A DNA stretch of 64,000 nucleotides from Tricholoma matsutake (Eukaryota > Basidiomycota > Agaricomycetes > Agaricales > Tricholomataceae). This document shows, in pieces, positions 35,498-47,627 of this stretch (position 1 is the stretch's first letter; every line of letters begins with the position of its first letter). Location: positions 9,424,001 to 9,488,000 of the forward strand of contig AP026544.2 of assembly GCA_026075535.2 (NCBI GenBank). The letters run 5' to 3'. Under the pieces are notes generated by a model. That model searched no databases. It was not told where the DNA came from and saw only the letters and a list, made by a program, of their open reading frames with translations. Both the position numbers and the translations under genes were made by a program.

Positions 35498-36000
35498 TGA
35501 CGATAATGAAATTGGTAGAATTAACAGAGTTAGTAGATGATGACAGTGATGGTGATGTAAACAATGATGGTGAGGAGGGTAGAGGGTTCACAGTATTTGA
35601 TCCTTGGCCTCAGTGGACAGATGGTGTTGCAATTAGAACTTGTAGTTCAGCAGGTAAACCCAACTGGATCAGTCTTCTCCTCTCTCTCCTTGTTATCCAA
35701 AAACACAGTGAAAGATTGCCTGGTTAGGGAACCTCACTCAGTAGTCAGGCAGACAGACAGGAATAGGTTATCTTTGTTGCAAGAGAGTAAGGGACTTTAG
35801 TACTATACAGCAGAAAGAATAATTAACTATACCTTCATTTCAAGAGAGTAAGGGACAAGGGCAACAAAGGGAAAGACAGCCTACTACCTATAGTATGCTA
35901 CAAATAGCTATCTGCCTTGTACATATTGAGAATATGGCTGCATCAAGACTTTCTACACATGGAATGGCTGCATCATGATGCCAGAATGATGGGAGCGTGT
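35498..36000. other. No gene recognised
   Basis: Probably the leader of the Gag fragment on the minus strand. 'CAAGAGAGTAAGGGAC' occurs twice (about 35785 and 35840). No LTR edge or frame could be supported. Confidence 0.35.
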
Positions 36001-37011
36001 TGATAGGTCCACCTTGCACTCTAAGCTCTGGGAACATTTCCAAATGCATTGACACATCACCACACATGCTCCCAACCCCTACAAACCCCACAAAACCACT
36101 CCGAAACTATTTCATAGCACTTCAAACAATTTTGAACAATTTTGAATGACTTTGAATGACTTTGCAACACTTTGAGCAAGTTTGAACAACTTTGCAGCAC
36201 CTCAAATGCCTTTGGCCACCCTATGCCTATCGCACCACCCTTCAGACACACACAGCACACCTTGTACAAGTTAGTGCATTGCATATTGAGCACCACTGGA
36301 CACAAGGAATTAAGACAACAGGCTTTTAGGACGCAATTGTGGTGCTTTGACATCTCGATGATATATTGGATCAACAGGACAGGTACACTTGATATATCAT
36401 GACTCTATACATTTCCCTTCTCATCAATTCTCATTGATTTTCTGATTTGGAAAGTTCTTTATTGTTTTATATCTCCTCATGTTTTATTTCCTTTTAAGTA
36501 CCATCTCTTCAAAACATATATAGCCTTGTACTAGCTACTTAGAAAGAAGAAACAGATTGTCCTCTCATATCCATCATCTGATTTAAGAGCCATTCTCTTG
36601 AGTCCAAGCCTCTCGTCTTAGTCCAAGTTTAGCGGATTACTGCGAACTTCCTCAAACTTCCTGTATTAGCTTCTCAAAATTATCATCTATCGTCTATCCC
36701 CTCTCAAGACCTTTCTGCATCTCTATAGTCTATCCTCAGCATCTGTTGAAACCATTCTCATTCTCTACAAGCCCCTTGAACATCCTTGAATTTCTTTGAG
36801 CATCCTCAAACTTTTCTCGAAGCACTTCACAGAGCTTTGTATGCCCTCAAACTTCTTTGAATATCATTGGACCTCCTCGAACTTAGTTCCCTCACCCTTG
36901 GGTAACAGCGGTGATATTTAGTACCACCTTGCACCCTTCCTCTAACTTGTGCAATACCATTCGAGACCTTTTTAGTAGATTTTGTTTGGGTTTCCAGGTC
37001 GAGCATCATCA
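36001..37011 (+). repeat. 5' LTR of a third Gypsy element
   Basis: Starts TGATAGGTCCACC and ends GGTCGAGCATCATCA. It is followed by TTTTGGAGCCCACCGTGAG, a plausible primer-binding site. The start is confirmed by the inverted copy at 37374-38492, which shares both ends. Confidence 0.8.
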
Positions 37012-37343
37012 TTTTGGAGCCCACCGTGAGGGATTTCTAAATCATTTCATCACCTAATCCATCTTGAATCCCCTGGCTTAGTCCAACACAAGCTAGAAAC
37101 CTTCATATCGATACTCGCCACACCTTTGAATCTCACAAACAATTGTGAGATATTCTAATCCCAGTTTCCAAAGCAGAATCTACTCATTGTCGACTATTCC
37201 CTTCACCTATCTCATCATCTTCATCATCACCCTCTACTTCTTTGTCCTCATCATCTACCTCTTCATTCATCCTTCCAACAACTTCAACACCTCTACCATC
37301 CTTCACCCAAGTTTTAACCCCTACCCCAAGAGTCATTGCATTC

Positions 37344-39440
37344 ATGACTACACAAGCCACTATGCCAGCTTGTTGATGATACTTGAACAGGAAACCCAAA
37401 CAAAACCCACTATAAGGGCTCGAATGGTATAACACTAGTTAGAGGAAGGTTGCAAGGTGGTACTAAATATCACCGCTGTAAACCAAGGGTATGAAAATGA
37501 CTCTAGAGGGTGTGCGATGAAGTTCAAATAGGTTCAAAAGTATTGGAAGCATTGCGGTGATGTTTGATAACAATTGAGGGCGTACAAAGCGCTGCAATAG
37601 CATTCGAGGGAAAGTTAATGAAGTTTGAAGAGTATTCAAAGAGGTCCAATGATGTTCAAAGAGGTTCAAAGAGGTGCAATGAAGTTTGAATGAGTTCAAA
37701 GAGGTGCAATGATGTTTGAAGAAGTTTGAAGGCCTTTATAGAAGACGAAGATGCCTTTGATGGTGGCTGAGGATAGACTATAAGGATGTAGAAAGGTGTC
37801 AAGAGGGGATAGACAATATGCAATAGTTTCGAGCAGCTAGTACAAGGAGTTCGAGGAAATTTGGCATAAAACACTGAACTTCAAGACTAAGTCAAGACAC
37901 TTGGACTCAAGAGAATGGCTCTTAAATCAGACTATTGGTGTGAGAAGACGATATATTCTGTCATTCTAAGTAGCTAGTACAAGGCTATATATGTTTGGGA
38001 GAAGTAATACTAAAAAGGAAATAAAACATGAGGAATACATGAGGCAAGATATAAAACAATAGAGAATCTTTGCAAATCATAGAATAAATGAAAGAAGATA
38101 AGAAGGGAAATGTCTAGAGGCATGATTTATCACTGGGACCTGTCCCCATTGATCCAATATATCATCAAGATGTCAAAGCACCACAATCACATCCTAAAAT
38201 CCTGTTGTTGTGTCTCCTCGTGTCCGGTGGTGCTCAATATGCGATGCACTAACTCTTACAAGGTGTGCTGCATGTATCCGAAGGGCAGTGCAATAGGTGT
38301 ATGGCAGCCAAAGGCATTTGAAGTGCTGTGATATCGTTCGAAGTCATTTGAGATCGTTCGAAGTTGTTCAAAGTCAATCAAAATAGTTTTGGAGTGGTGT
38401 TGCAGGGTTCATAGGGGTTGGGAATGTGCATTTTGATGTGTTGATGCCTCTGGAGATGTTCCCAGAGCTTAGATTGCACAGTGGACCTATCATTGTGGTC
38501 ATTCCACAGCTCTGAAATTCGACCCCACCCAACCTCAAGAACTTTGCAGATATTTTAATGAGCTTGAATTGCTTTTCTCAGCGTGCAATGTCATGAACTC
38601 CGAAGAAATGAAGAAGCACACTGCTGCTACCTTGATCTCGACACTTCCAAACTTTGGGAATCGATTTCAGAATACGACACTGGCATTTCATTCCAGAATT
38701 TTTGCATCACTATCCACAAACTGTACCCTGGTTCTGAAGACGATCAGAAATGGTCAATATGGACAAACTCATCAGTGAACAACTTTGCATCAGTATTTAC
38801 AATGCAAGCAATTTGAGATTATATTTTTGGTCATTCTATAACATCACAAAGTTTTATCTACTAAAGGCAGGATTTCCAAAGCTGAACAAAGCAGAGCCTT
38901 CATTCATGTTTCCAACCAGGTTTATGGGCTAGAATCGCTCAACAACTTGAACTAAAATTCCCTGATCACTATTCTGATGACCCCTACCCACTCGATGATA
39001 TCCACCCAGCAGCAAAATTCATTCTAGGAGGATCTATCGCTTTGGACTCAACATTGCTACTCAGTTCACATTCTTCAGCACCTTTGGCAATACCAACAAC
39101 CTCAACATCTTCTCCTCAAATTGAATTGGAAGATCTTATGGCAATTCTCAAAAAATTCGCAGCCACTCTCGTAACTGCTTTAGCAGGTTTGAAAACCAAG
39201 AACACTACTTGACCTAACAGTGGATTTCATTCAGACCAGCTCGAAAATTTAGTTTGCATCTTTTGTGGGCTTATGGGACATTTCATTAGTGACTGCTTGG
39301 TTTGCCAATCATATATCAATGAAGGAAAGTGTAAGAAGAACACTGAAGGCAAAATCATTCTCCCAAATGGTCAATTTACTCCTCGAAACATCCCTGGTTG
39401 TTTTATCAAGGACAGGATTGATGAATAAACTTGATGAAAC
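37344..39440 (+). pseudogene. Gypsy gag interrupted by an inverted LTR
   Basis: The frame starts MTTQATMPAC at 37344, is cut at 37373, and resumes at 38497 with GHSTALKFDPTQPQEL. Dropping the LTR and one TTGT joins the two without a shift. Downstream come YFNELELLFSACNV, LYPGSEDDQKWSIW and a CCHC knuckle CIFCGLMGHFISDC (39255-39296). The typical tail GKIILPNGQFTPRNIPG follows. Other frameshifts and stops mean it is dead. Protease and pol are missing after about 39440. Confidence 0.8.
37374..38492 (-). mobile_element. Inverted solo LTR inserted in gag, TSD TTGT
   Basis: Read on the minus strand it begins TGATAGGTCCAC and ends ...GTATCATCA. The 4 bp on both sides are TTGT (37370-37373 and 38493-38496). 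Interrupting gag after codon 10, it is younger than the host element. Confidence 0.85.
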
Positions 39441-39483
39441 CCTCCATCTAATGGTACCCCTTTACTGCTGCTGATTGCCAATT

Positions 39484-40931
39484 TTGCATCAACCTCCAGG
39501 GTCTCTTGAATGATATGCTGCATGAAATGCACAGTATGCTTCAGTTTATAGATGGCTGCAAATCATCAGCAGATGCTGCGTTGAACGCCAATGTTAGGAA
39601 AGCAGCAGCCTTACACCGAGTTCATGAGCCTGCCCTGCTGAAGGAGCTCCAGGCTGAACTACAGGCTTTGGCAATGAGATCAAAATTCCCTCAACGTGCT
39701 GGGCAACCTTCAAGGCAAACAGTGGTAAGAAGAAAATCAAAACTGGTGGCAGCAAATGCACAGGCAGAACTTGAGCATCTGAAGTCCCTTCCCCCCAGCC
39801 CCTACAAGTGGACCTGGGGTGTCGACATCACGGAAAGTGATGTTTTGGGTGCTAATGAGAAGACCAAGAGTAAGGGCAAACAACAGCATTCTGTAAGGGG
39901 ACTAGGGGGGTGCCCTGTGTGTTTTTCCTATTTTTTATGTTTGTCCCATATTTTTCCCCACCTCATTTCCTTCTATTCTTCATTTTCTATGATTTTTCCG
40001 GATTTTATTACTAATTTTCCCTTGCTATCATGTTTGTATATGTTGACACTTTTATATTTAGAGGTGGAGTACCCCTTCCGACACATACCCCTTGGTATGA
40101 TGTCATTCGGCGGCCTTGATCCGCCTATCTCCGCCTTTTTCTATTTTTAGGTTATATTTGATTTTTGTCGTCTTCACATATACTGGGCATCAGCAAGGGG
40201 ATCCTTAGAGTTTTCTCTTCGGATTTCCCTTTGCTAGGTGCGCCCCCAATGCCTGTATTATGTAGTATAATTTTAACTTCGGATTTCCCTTTGCTAGAGG
40301 CTTAGGTTGCCCTTATACATTCTGGGTATCGGTTGTCTCTGCCTGATGGTGCAACATCTCCGATGCCTTGCCCGATGCAGAAGCCGGCCAGCCCACTGCC
40401 ATGGTTTGGCAAGGCCAAGATAATGCATCAAGTGCAGATCAGCACACTGCCTTTCAGGCAGCCATGGCATGGCAAGGCGAAGATGATGCGTCAAGTGATG
40501 TTGATCAGCCCACCGCCTTTCAGGCACTCATGGCATGGCAGGGCAACAATGATCAGTCATCATCTTCCCCTAAATGTTCCCTGACTGGCTTTGATGCTGC
40601 TCCCTTTTATCTTTCCGATTCTACCTCCTCGTCTCCAGCTGCCAATCCAACTTCAACAGATGTGGCTGCTTTCCCCACTGCATCTGATGCTGCAGATGCT
40701 TTTCTGTCATCCTCAGAGACTGGATCTACTGGTGAATCTGATGCTGAGGCCAATTCTGAAGATTCCATTACCACATCACAGATAGAGAACCCCACTCCTT
40801 CTTGTATCACTTTGCCGACCTACCCTCCTGCAGACTTCACTCTGCTGATCTACACTCCTGCAGACTTCAGTTATGTTGATGAGACTTGGTTGTCTAGCCC
40901 TGATGAGATGATGGACACTGACATTGAATGA
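39484..40931 (+). pseudogene. Unknown gene with MITE insertion
   Basis: From about 39506 the protein reads AAALHRVHEPALLKELQAEL, RRKSKLVAANAQAELEHLK, then PYKWTWGVDITESDVLGANE and KSKGKQQHS. At 39892 a 426-bp MITE intervenes. After it come GYRLSLPDG, three related blocks (TAMVWQGQDNAS, AAMAWQGEDDAS, ALMAWQGNNDQS), a Ser/Thr/Asp-rich region and the end SSPDEMMDTDIE at 40931. The TWG-DITE block recurs at 57570-57818 without the MITE. No known domain is recognised. A frameshift separates the halves. Confidence 0.5.
39892..40317. mobile_element. 426-bp MITE, TSD CATTC
   Basis: CATTC is at 39887-39891 and 40318-40322. Ends are TGTAAGGGGAC... and ...GCCCTTATA, a short imperfect inverted pair. CTTCGGATTTCCCTTTGCTAG occurs twice inside. 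The homologous sequence at 57735 runs straight through this site. Confidence 0.65.
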
Positions 40932-41037
40932 TGCATCATGTATATATAGTGTTGTGGGTAGTAGTACATTGTACATAGTAATATCATTGCTTTTGTGGTC
41001 CTGTCAAGCTCCAATGTCAGTGCTGCTTCCTGGTCCC

Positions 41038-41152
41038 TGTCCCTGTCCCCACCCCCACTCCCATCCCCGCCCCCGCTCCTGTCCCCGCCCCTGTCCCCAT
41101 CCTCATCCCTGCTCCCATCCCCGTCCCTGTCCCCACTCCCATCCCCTTCCCT
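41038..41152. repeat. CCCNNY-type hexanucleotide minisatellite
   Basis: Runs of CCTGTCCCC, CCCATCCCC and CCCGCTCCT units, about 19 copies of 6 bp. Long frames on both strands here are artefacts. Confidence 0.85.
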
Positions 41153-41169
41153 GCAATTGCATTTCAAAC

Positions 41170-41640
41170 ATGACAAATGTCTGTACTATGTTCTTAATGC
41201 ACATCTATCTGTATGGTACAGCAAGTAAAGTAGTAATGTAGTCATTGGTTAATTAATAGAGTATGTACAAATATATAGTGAGTTTGATGGCATCCATTGA
41301 AACAGATAATACAATGTACAGTCAATAGGTTAATATTGTGTCTGTGCCCAATGGTGATGCCGTGGCCATCCCCATGGCCATCCCCATGTCCATGGCTGCA
41401 TCTGTGCCAGTTGCATTTCAAATGTTACTAATGTCTGTATTACATTCCTAATGCATGTCTATTGTAAGGTATAATAATCAGTGTACAATGTAGTTGTTGG
41501 TTAATATAGTATAGTGACTTTATATAGTGAGTTCGACAGTGTCCATTGAACCCATATCATTTGATACAATGTATGTGTTCAATAGGTCATATCATTTGAT
41601 ACAATGTAGCTTACCTATGTGTCCTCTTGCTTGTATAGAA
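41170..41640. repeat. Imperfect tandem duplication
   Basis: The block CATTTCAAA...TGTCTGTA...ATAGTGAGTT...GTCCATTGAA at 41160-41300 recurs at 41410-41550. Part of it (TCATTTGATACAATGTA) is doubled again to 41610. Confidence 0.6.
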
Positions 41641-41699
41641 GGTCCATGGTTCAAAATGAAAAGTGGGTTTGATAATGATGATCGCTGTTATGTGAGTGT

Positions 41700-42640
41700 T
41701 TATAATGGTTGCAGTTGAATGTACTAAGGGGCTCAGTGTTACTCCTATTGAGCATGGCTGCACAATGCTTCATTTCTCCTATATTCTCAGAGTTATAAGG
41801 GACACAAGGGTGTTTGAAACCAAGTCTCCCCCTTTATTGTGCCATTTATACTGTAACACTTGACCTGCCCATCAACATGCCCAAAACAACCAACAAGAGC
41901 ACAAAGTATTCACTACTCCTCCACTATTCACTTTCACCACTCATTTTGCAAAGTACAGCCCAAGAGGATAAAAACCTTGTAAACCCAAAGTAGGTGTGTA
42001 AATCCTGATAAATACTCACAGCTGTAACAGGATTAATTTTGATTATGCTGTGCATGTTCTCCACTTGGCATTAATTAAGACAGATGTAACACAAAATGCA
42101 ACAGCTTAATCGCTAGTGAGCTGGGCAGCGACTCCTTGTATGTGATAAGATTTTGCCCCTTTCTGTGACACCTAAGAACTCCTGTTTAGGCTGAAATTCT
42201 CTAAGAAACACAAAGCAAGGGTAGTCATGTCAAGCTCTCCAGAAGTGTGAGTCTCATGTTTGCTGCAACCACACATTATGGATGAAACTGAAGTCCTCAT
42301 AGAGAGTTCAGACCTTTGCCAGCCATGAAGAAAGCCCACTCCGAGGTTAAACCTACTCCTGGCTCTGAAGACTTCAAGAGGTGGTCCACTGTGTCCATCA
42401 CATGATCTGTTCACATTTATTTTTGGTTGCTTCATAATGGTTTTTCGTTTGCCAGCACAGTGTTGGACCAGCTCATGGAAGAGGACAATAGAAAGGGTGT
42501 TGTTTTTGGATTAGTAAGGTACAAGCCATGTTTGCCTGCCACTTATGAACACTGACAAATTTGTGTAACAGCAGTTCGACAAAAACCAGGCCCATGTTCA
42601 TGAAGTCCCCAGGGCTATCCTGATTCTGATGTTATTTTAC
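41700..42640. other. No gene recognised
   Basis: May hold decayed upstream exons of the next gene, because the first supported exon follows a TTTTACAG acceptor-like site. No convincing frame. Confidence 0.3.
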
Positions 42641-43876
42641 AGATGGCTTCAGACACAAACGGCAAAAGAAGCGGGAAAAGACAGCATGGTGATTCCCAAA
42701 AAGTAGGTTTCATTGTGTGCTTGTATTTCCCATAACCTTTTTCCTGACAGTTTTGCAGGCTCAGACATACTAGCCAGTTGCCAGCAAACAAAAGGGGCAA
42801 ACCACCAACAGAGCCTGGAGTCCAAGAGTAGGTTCTTCACTCGCTATTTGACCTGCCCATCGCCCCCTTATCAATGCAGGCTCTTTGTGGATGGCAGCCC
42901 ACATGAGCTATCTGAAGATGTCGGTGATGACATGCCTTCAGTAGCTGAGTACATCAAGTTTTTCTTTATAGTGTATTCATATTCATGTTCTTTCCAGGTT
43001 GATTGCTTTTTACAAACAGTCCCAAGCACCAAAAGTTCCTGTCACATGCAACTCCCCTGAGTTTGTTTCTTATCAAATACCTGCAGGGAAAAACTGAGTA
43101 TTTTACAGGGAAGAGCCCACATTTGCTAAAGCTTCTCATGTACAGTCTGATACTTTGTCCACTGTTGGAGAAGCTGGTGATGGGGAGTTGGGATCAGACA
43201 CAGTTTGGGAAGGGATAGACAAGTCTTCTCTTCCTTCCGATGACATGTAGGTTCACTACTCACTCTCCTATGCACTTTCATTGAATTTTGTCAGACCTGC
43301 AAGCCCTGGGACCAATATAGAAACTGCCAAAGTGGTCAACAAGATGACAGCTCCACGGTAATGATTGAGGCTTTGCAGGACCCACTATTGGTCCCAATTT
43401 ACAAAGGGCTGCCAGAATTACCATACATAGGCTTGCTCTTGACCGCTTTTTATTCTAATTGCTTTCAGCTGGCTATGCAAAGTCCAGCCATTTGGAAAGA
43501 TGACAACTAAAACTGTACGCACCCCATTTGCAGAGACATGTGAAAAACTCAACAAGGATGAAGTGCAGTAAGCTTGTTTTCTAAGCAACTTGTGATCAAC
43601 ATGCAGTACTTTCCACTCCCCCCCCCCAGTCCGAGCGGACTCCGCTCGGACACACTCGGACACTTGGACTGTCTTCGGACTTCACTCGGACTCTGCTCGG
43701 ACACTCGGACTGTCCTAGGACTGTCCGAGGACTGCACTCAAACTTTGCTCAGACAACATCAATTGTGCATTTATTTACACCTTTAAAGTACTGTCCAAGT
43801 AAATTCTGAGTTCCAGTCTTAGAGAAAGTCTGAGAGAAAGTCTTATAAGTCTCACAAAATGATGTGTGCACAGCAG

Positions 43877-43948
43877 GAATTGAACCAACAGCCTTCTGGA
43901 CTAGCAATCACATGATGTCAAAACATGCACATTCTACCACTTAAGCCA
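43877..43948 (-). promoter_or_regulatory. tRNA-like A/B boxes facing the left terminus
   Basis: Minus strand TGGCTTAAGTGG (A) and GGTTCAATTCC (B), nearly identical to 34757-34829. Confidence 0.65.
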
Positions 43949-44119
43949 AGTACTCATTTAAAGTTATGTACATTATGTCTATTTATTACTGAAATCTAAA
44001 TTTTTATATATCATGAATAGATTATTAAATTCACCCCCTCGCATCTGTACAAGGGGTAATTAATATGTATAATACTAAGCCCTCCCCTTGCAAGCTCGAG
44101 GGGAGGGGGCCGTACCTAT

Positions 44120-45110
44120 CAATTATAAAAATCATATTTGTAATGGTTTATACCAAGATCAGTAATGGTTTGTATCGAAGTCAACAACATTTTGTAATAG
44201 TTTATACCAAAGTCAGTAAACAAGTCTGTAATGGTTTGTATTGAAGTAATAACATATTTGTAATTTGTATTGAAGTCAACAACATTTTTGTAATAGTTTA
44301 TAAGGTCAGTAAAGGTTTGTAACAAAGTCAGTAAACAAGTTTGTAATGGTTTGTATTGAAGTCAATAACATGTTTGTAATAGTTTATACCAAGGTCGGTA
44401 AAGGTTTGTAATGGTTTGTTTGTATTGAAGTCAATAACATATTTGTAATGGTTTATACCAAGATCAGTAATGGTTTGTATTGAAGTCAACAACAATTTGT
44501 GATAGTTTATACCAAAGTCAGTAAACAAGTCTGTAATGGTTTGTATTGAAGTCAACAACACTTTTGTAATGGTTTGTATTGAAGTCAACAACATTTTTGT
44601 AATAGTTTGTAACAAAGTCAGTAAACAAGTTTGTAATGGTTTGTATTGAAGTCAATAACATGTTTGTAATAGTTTATACCAAGGTCGGTAAAGGTTTGTA
44701 ACAAAGTCAGTAAACATATTTGTAATGGTTTTTATTGAAGTCAACAACATTTTTATAATAGTTGATACCAAGCTCAGTAAAGGTTTGTAACAAAGTTAGT
44801 AAACAAGTTTGTAATGGTTTGTATTGAAGTCAATACTATGTTTGTAATAGTTTATACCAAGGTCAGTAAAGGTTTGCAAGAAAGTCAGTAAACAAGTCTG
44901 TAATGGTTTGTTTGTATTGAAGTCAATAACATGTTAATAGTTTACACCAAGCTCAGTAAAGGTTTGTAACAAAGTCAGTAAACAAATTTGTAATGGCTTG
45001 TATTAAAGTCAATAACATTTTTGTAATAGTTCATGCCAAGGTCAATAAAGGTTTGTAACAAAGCAGTGAACAAGTTTGTAGTGAAGTCAGTAACGTGCTA
45101 ATGATTGACT
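44120..45110. repeat. Complex minisatellite, 'GTAATGGTTTGTATTGAAGTC' type
   Basis: About 20 imperfect units mixing GTAATGGTTTGTATTGAAGTC, AATAGTTTATACCAAGGTC and GTAACAAAGTCAGTAAACAAG. Minus-strand Thr/Tyr/Asn-rich frames are artefacts. Confidence 0.85.
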
Positions 45111-45434
45111 TATTTAGTACTATAAATATATTGACTAAAAAACGACTTACAAAAGTCATTACCTAACTTGCAATAGGTCGTCAGGTTGATTTCACATTTA
45201 AGCTCAATATGCTTACCACATGCCACAAAGTATTAACCTGTGAATATAAACATTAACTTGTCGTTTACACATTTAATGATGCAAGACTTACAAAAATGAC
45301 GTGTGTGAATGAATGAGCCATTAGTATGTCTCATACAGTTGGCAGTGTGAGTTGTTTGGTTGTGTTGTGTGCAGATACCGCGAGGCGTGAAAGTAGGTGT
45401 CCACTATATCGCGTCCTTAATTTTTGTGCACAAA

Positions 45435-45910
45435 GTCACTGCAAACTTGTACTGACTGGTTTACAAGATTTTGCCAACTTGATTATAAACTTTTACTGAC
45501 CTCATTGCACACATTGACTGACCTTATTTACATACTTTTACTGACTTGATTACAAACTGTTACTAACATCCATACCATTACAAACTTTTACTGACCTCAT
45601 TACAAAATTTCACTGATCTCATTACAAACTTTTGTGGACCTCATTACAAAAATTTGTTGACTTCATTACCAACCTTTACTGACCTCATTACAAAATTTCA
45701 CTGAACTCATTACAAACTTTTGCTGACCTCATTACTGACCTCATTACAAAACTTTACTGACCTCATTACAAAGCTTTATTGACCTCATTACAAAACTTTA
45801 CTGACCTCATTACAAAACCTTACCTGACCTCATTACAAACTTCTACTGATGTCCTTATAATTGGCAAACTTCTCCTGACCTCATTACAGACCTTCACAGA
45901 CATCCAAACT
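45435..45910. repeat. 22-bp minisatellite, reverse complement of the previous family
   Basis: Units like CTGACCTCATTACAAACTTTA repeat about 20 times. They are related to 44120-45110 in the opposite orientation, giving a head-to-head pair around a 320-bp spacer. Confidence 0.8.
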
Positions 45911-46544
45911 ACTAATTTCTTTGGGGTATATTTTATGAATAGTTTAATTGAATATAACTATAGATATCAAAGGACAAAAAGTCCCCCCCCCCTCATCATC
46001 ATTCCTCTGTTGTTGTTCCCCTCTCCTCTTTGTCATTTCCCTTCATCATTCCCCCCTCCCCTTTTCATTGTCATTCCCGCTCCTGTTGTTGTTCCCCCTT
46101 TCTGTCTCCAGGGTGCTGTGGTGGGCCTCATCATCATTCCACCCATGGTCCACCCCATGAGCAGTTGCTCATGAGGCTGGGGGCGGGTGGTGTATTCTGT
46201 TGTCGTTGTCCCCCCCTCTTGTCTCTGTTGTCATCCCATTGTCATGGTCATTCTCCCCTCTCATCTCCTCCCCCCTCATTGTCGACATCCCCTGTTGTTG
46301 TCCCTGTCACCATCGCTGTCCCCTGTTGTTGTTGTTGTCCCCTGTTGTTTTTGTTGTCCCTCCCCTCCCATTGTTGTTGGTTCATCGTCAAGCACCAGCG
46401 ATCCACCTTGTGAGCAGGGGCTCACAACAGTGGTGGCTGGTGCTGGTTGTTGGCCTTCTCATTCCTCCTGCTGTCCCTTCCTGTCATCCCCATCATCTGT
46501 TTTCACTGGCCCCTGCCGTCTTGTTGTCGTTGTTATCAATAGTT

Positions 46545-46652
46545 TAAATTAGTACCTAAAAAACTTTATTAGTAAAGAAAGAAAGGAATAAGAAAAGAAA
46601 GAAAAAACTTACTTGCGGCCCAAGAGATGTCCATCGACATCTCTTGGGCCTT
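46545..46652 (-). other. Hairpin plus intron-like module
   Basis: A GGCCCAAGAGATGTC/GACATCTCTTGGGCC hairpin (15-bp perfect stem, 46618-46650) is followed on the minus strand by GTAAGTTTTTTC...TTTTTTAG. Confidence 0.6.
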
Positions 46653-47109
46653 TTCTCGTCGTTTGCTGCTGCTTCTTGTTTGTTGTTATCATCCTGTCTT
46701 GTCGTCCTGTCATCTCATCCTGTCATCCTGGTGCCCATTCCCACCCCGCGAGCAGTTGCTTGCAGCAGTGGTTCTGGGTCCTAGGGTGGTGGCTGTATCA
46801 GCCCTTGTCATGGTTTTGAGGCTGCAGCATTGTTATAACATAGATAAAACCTATCATTAAGGAAAATTCAAGCTCTTTACACTTAGCCACATATTCCTGG
46901 AGGAATCCCTGTAGTTTTACTGGGACTACAGGGATTCCTGGAATGATGTCATGGAATATAGTGATGTTATGCATCATTCTGATTGGTTTTTCAAGCTGAG
47001 TATGAAAATGGTATTCACATAGTCATGTGACCTATCTTATATGGAACATATTGATGTTATATATCATTCTGACCAGTTTTTCAAGCTGAGTATGAAAATG
47101 GCATTCACG

Positions 47110-47410
47110 TACATACCGGTACTTATTCAAGTACCTACAAGTACATACCAGGACTTATTCAAGTACATACTGGTACTTATTCAAGTACATACTGGGACTT
47201 ATTCAAGTACCTACCGGTACCTACTGGTACTTATTCAAGTACATACCGGGACTTATTCAAGTACATACTGGGACTTATTCAAGTACCTACAAGTACATAC
47301 CAGGACTTATTCAAGTACATACCGGGACATATTCAAGTACATACCGGGACTTATTCAAGTACATACCGGGACTTATTCAAGTACATACTGGGACTTATTC
47401 AAGTACCTAC
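47110..47410. repeat. 22-bp minisatellite TTATTCAAGTACATACYGGGAC
   Basis: About 13 copies, some near-perfect. Unit words (TTCAAGTACATAC) relate it to the GTACTT arrays at 61-3170. Confidence 0.85.
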
Positions 47411-47627
47411 TGTTTTGAGTCCTTACTTGTATATCCAAGTACCTACTTCATATCTACTTGTGTGTCCAGGTATGTACTCAAGTACCACTCTTATTCAAGT
47501 ACCTACTGTTTTGAGTCCTTACTTGTATATCCAAGTACCTACTTGATATCTACTTGTGTGTCCAGGTATGTACTCAAGTACCACTTGGACATCCATGTTG
47601 TACATCCAAGTACTTACTCAGATACCT

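Noticed and set aside
39893..40305. An intron starting GTAAGG in the unknown gene
   Set aside because: At over 400 nt it is far longer than local introns. CATTC repeats flank it, and the paralogue's sequence matches the empty site and not a GT...AG junction.
40995..41241. Ser/Pro/His-rich frames (LSPPPLPSPP...)
   Set aside because: Hexanucleotide minisatellite read in several frames.
44120..45910. CRISPR array or centromeric satellite
   Set aside because: Units are imperfect tandem repeats without unique spacers, and the block is bounded by a TIR element with a target duplication.
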